Below are positions 51,913 through 53,705 of a DNA stretch of 53,705 nucleotides, piece after piece. Position 1 is the first letter of the stretch. Each line of letters opens with the position of its first letter. Under the pieces are notes generated by a model. The model worked only from the letters and a program-made list of their open reading frames with translations. It was not told where the DNA came from and did not search any database. Source of the stretch: Magnetococcales bacterium DCbin4 (GTDB lineage: Bacteria; Pseudomonadota; Magnetococcia; Magnetococcales; UBA8363); contig PEAN01000025.1 in the NCBI GenBank assembly GCA_002753735.1, forward strand, positions 1 through 53,705, read 5' to 3'. The position numbers and the translations under genes were made by a program.

Positions 51913-53705
51913 CTACCGGACCCCCGCAAAATACAATACATTTTCAGCCTCCTTCGTCATTCCCCGGGCCAGCAATAATTCCACATAATCCGCCCTGAGC
52001 CGGGCATCATCCGGGGCCTCCCGCAACAATCCCGCATACCCCTTCAAGGCTTCCGGCCATCGTTCCGTCCGCTGATACATCCGCACCCATGCCACACGAA
52101 CGGTATAAGGAGGATCCTCCATTTTTGCCACCCGGGCCAATGCCTTGAGGTAGAAAGGTTTTGCCTTTTCCACCATCCCCAGGGAACGATACACCTCGGC
52201 CAGATAGAAGAACGGTTCATAATTATCATCATACCGTGACAGATACCGGCCCAGATACCCCACGACATTTTCCCATTCGCCCGCATAAAAAGCCATATAA
52301 CCAAGACGCTTCAATGCCGTCTTGTCATCCGGGTCCTTCCCAAGGATTTCCTGATAGATTTTTCCCGCCGATTTGGGAAGATTTTTTTCCTCCGCCAATT
52401 TTGCCAACGCCTGCAATCGATCGATTGACGGAGACGCCTGAGTCTCTCTGGCCAATATTTTTTCCATCCTTTGCACATCCCCCTCCTCTGCCAATGCGTG
52501 CAGGAACGCATCCGTCAAAGGGGTATTTTCCCCCGGGGGGGGCAAACGGGGACTCGCAATAAACACCGCCTGCCGCGACGCACCAACATGGGTCAATATA
52601 TTTACCCAACCCGCCAGATCATGATCATCAGCCTTTTGCGCACGCCCCACCAGCCACGCCATCCCCTCCGCGTCAGGCCGCGGCCCCAAAACATACAACA
52701 CCTGAGCCACCTCTGGACTTTCAGGTGGAGCAACCGCAGCGGATGCAAGAAAAGCCCGAACGCCCATCCCCCGCTCCCCGAGCTCCAAGGCCAACATGCC
52801 ATATTCCCGTCGTTCCTCAGGGGTGATGGCCATCCACGGCGTATTCAGCCGCGATTGCACAACCCCCATCACCTCGTTGCGTACCGGCTTCCTGGCACGC
52901 CAGGAGGCAATCACCACCTCTTCGTAAAACCGATGGCCATCGGCATCCAACAAATGACGCATTGGTTTCAATCGGTTCAACGCCTCCATGGGCCGCCCTC
53001 GAGCCAGATCGAGCCGCGCCTCCAACAACACCCGCCCCCGCCACTCCCTGCCATTCAAATTCAACGGGTCTTCCAAAGGTTGCCCCATGAGCCGTTCAAC
53101 CGCCGCCGCCGCCAGCTTCAATTGACGGGTATCCAATGCCCGATTGGCAACATCGGCAAGAAATCCATTGCTCATTTCCGCCCGACCGGCAAACCAGGTC
53201 ATGCACGCCGCCTCACGTGTCCCCTCGCTGATCTGTAAGAGGAACCAGGACTCTTCGATGACACGCCCCCCCCGAACCCGGGCAACCTCCTCAAAAAATT
53301 TCAATCCCCCCGCCACATCCCGACTCTGGATGAAATATCCCACCAATTCCCGGTACACCGCATCGACGACCCCCGAATCCCGGGCCAGCGCCATCAGGAT
53401 TTCCCCCCCCTCTTCAGTCCGACCAATCCGCACCAACAAGGAAGCCAATCGCAACCGCCACTCCGGTTCCAATGCCGCCCTGCGCCCCCGCCCCAACCAC
53501 TCCTGAAAGACCTCCACCGTGGACCCGGCACGCAAATGAAGTTCCGCCGCCAATACCGGATACCGTTCCAAAAATTGACGCTCCAATACCTCCAATGCAC
53601 CCCGGGCAACAAAAGTCCCCCCATCCATCACAATGGCCTGCCCCAGAAACAACTGCAACCATTCCGGCCGCGCCCCCTCCGGCAAGGAAGCCAACACCTT
53701 GGATG
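51913..53705 (-). CDS. TPR-repeat protein, 5' end outside the window
   Basis: At least 594 residues and still open at the window edge; a GTG at 53697 is the first possible start, but the frame continues beyond it. Composed of helical TPR-type repeats, clearest at the C-terminus (DDNYEPFFYLAEVYRSLGMV, EKAKPFYLKALARV, RMYQRTERWPEALKGY). No signal or membrane segment is visible in the part seen. Long TPR proteins of this look occur in exopolysaccharide secretion (BcsC/PelB-type) and in chaperone roles; the neighbouring GGDEF gene would fit exopolysaccharide control, but nothing here decides it. Confidence 0.8.
   Translation of the reverse strand, partial: SKVLASLPEGARPEWLQLFLGQAIVMDGGTFVARGALEVLERQFLERYPVLAAELHLRAGSTVEVFQEWLGRGRRAALEPEWRLRLASLLVRIGRTEEGGEILMALARDSGVVDAVYRELVGYFIQSRDVAGGLKFFEEVARVRGGRVIEESWFLLQISEGTREAACMTWFAGRAEMSNGFLADVANRALDTRQLKLAAAAVERLMGQPLEDPLNLNGREWRGRVLLEARLDLARGRPMEALNRLKPMRHLLDADGHRFYEEVVIASWRARKPVRNEVMGVVQSRLNTPWMAITPEERREYGMLALELGERGMGVRAFLASAAVAPPESPEVAQVLYVLGPRPDAEGMAWLVGRAQKADDHDLAGWVNILTHVGASRQAVFIASPRLPPPGENTPLTDAFLHALAEEGDVQRMEKILARETQASPSIDRLQALAKLAEEKNLPKSAGKIYQEILGKDPDDKTALKRLGYMAFYAGEWENVVGYLGRYLSRYDDNYEPFFYLAEVYRSLGMVEKAKPFYLKALARVAKMEDPPYTVRVAWVRMYQRTERWPEALKGYAGLLREAPDDARLRADYVELLLARGMTKEAENVLYFAGVR

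Noticed and set aside
1-53705. tRNA, rRNA and CRISPR arrays
   Set aside because: Scanning by eye found no T-loop signatures with matching acceptor stems, no rRNA blocks and no regularly spaced repeats.

Overview
The window looks like the chromosome of a free-living, motile Gram-negative proteobacterium. Evidence: MSHA-type pilus genes with a lipoprotein secretin, an rpoE/anti-sigma/rseC block divergent from nadB (the order known from gammaproteobacteria), a chemoreceptor, many sensor kinases and diguanylate cyclases, rubredoxin reductase, and a GC-rich backbone with long C-runs. A Magnetococcales-like lineage is my best guess from gene style and Rpn-family elements. That is an impression, not something the sequence proves, and no magnetosome gene is visible.

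Layout. 187-16763 is an accessory pilus block. It holds a type IV pilin, a minor pilin-like protein, a platform protein (G1), an assembly ATPase (E1) carrying an extra MshI/PilM-like N-terminal domain, an ExeA/MshM-like AAA protein, and an ABC transporter whose ATPase and permease genes lie about 8 kb apart. Between the transporter halves sit a HEPN/MNT toxin-antitoxin-like pair, the pilin, and a five-gene Hsp70 operon (TPR protein, J-like protein, GrpE-like protein, Hsp70, zinc ribbon). 17105-19600 is a chemoreceptor with a zinc-binding CZB domain. 20316-23356 is an AT-rich two-gene cassette, a ParB-like/AAA ATPase plus a TOPRIM-like protein, that looks like a defence system. 23564-27669 is mshG-I-J-K and 35510-40978 is mshL-N-E; together these form a second, more canonical MSHA core. 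The 8 kb between them holds an AT-rich orphan gene, fragments of Rpn-family nucleases, broken signalling genes, one intact response regulator and two histidine kinases. 41454-53705 is housekeeping and stress: bS21, rseC, anti-sigma, rpoE, nadB, acylphosphatase, polysaccharide deacetylase, an Rpn nuclease, rubredoxin reductase, a PAS-GAF-GGDEF protein and a TPR protein running off the end.

How it fits together. The window encodes two assembly ATPases and two platform proteins but one set of MshI/J/K/L/N. In the accessory set the MshI-like cytoplasmic domain is fused to the ATPase, which suggests a second motor or pseudopilus sharing the secretin and alignment complex. Local two-component and c-di-GMP proteins are plausible regulators.

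A roughly 110-bp dispersed repeat with a terminator-like hairpin occurs at about eight places. It forms the 3' end of a minor pilin gene, truncates a receiver gene, and occurs once as a nested inverted pair of about 330 bp. The most novel-looking items are the ATPase fusion, the ParB-AAA/TOPRIM pair, the Hsp70 operon with a J-like protein lacking HPD, and this repeat family.
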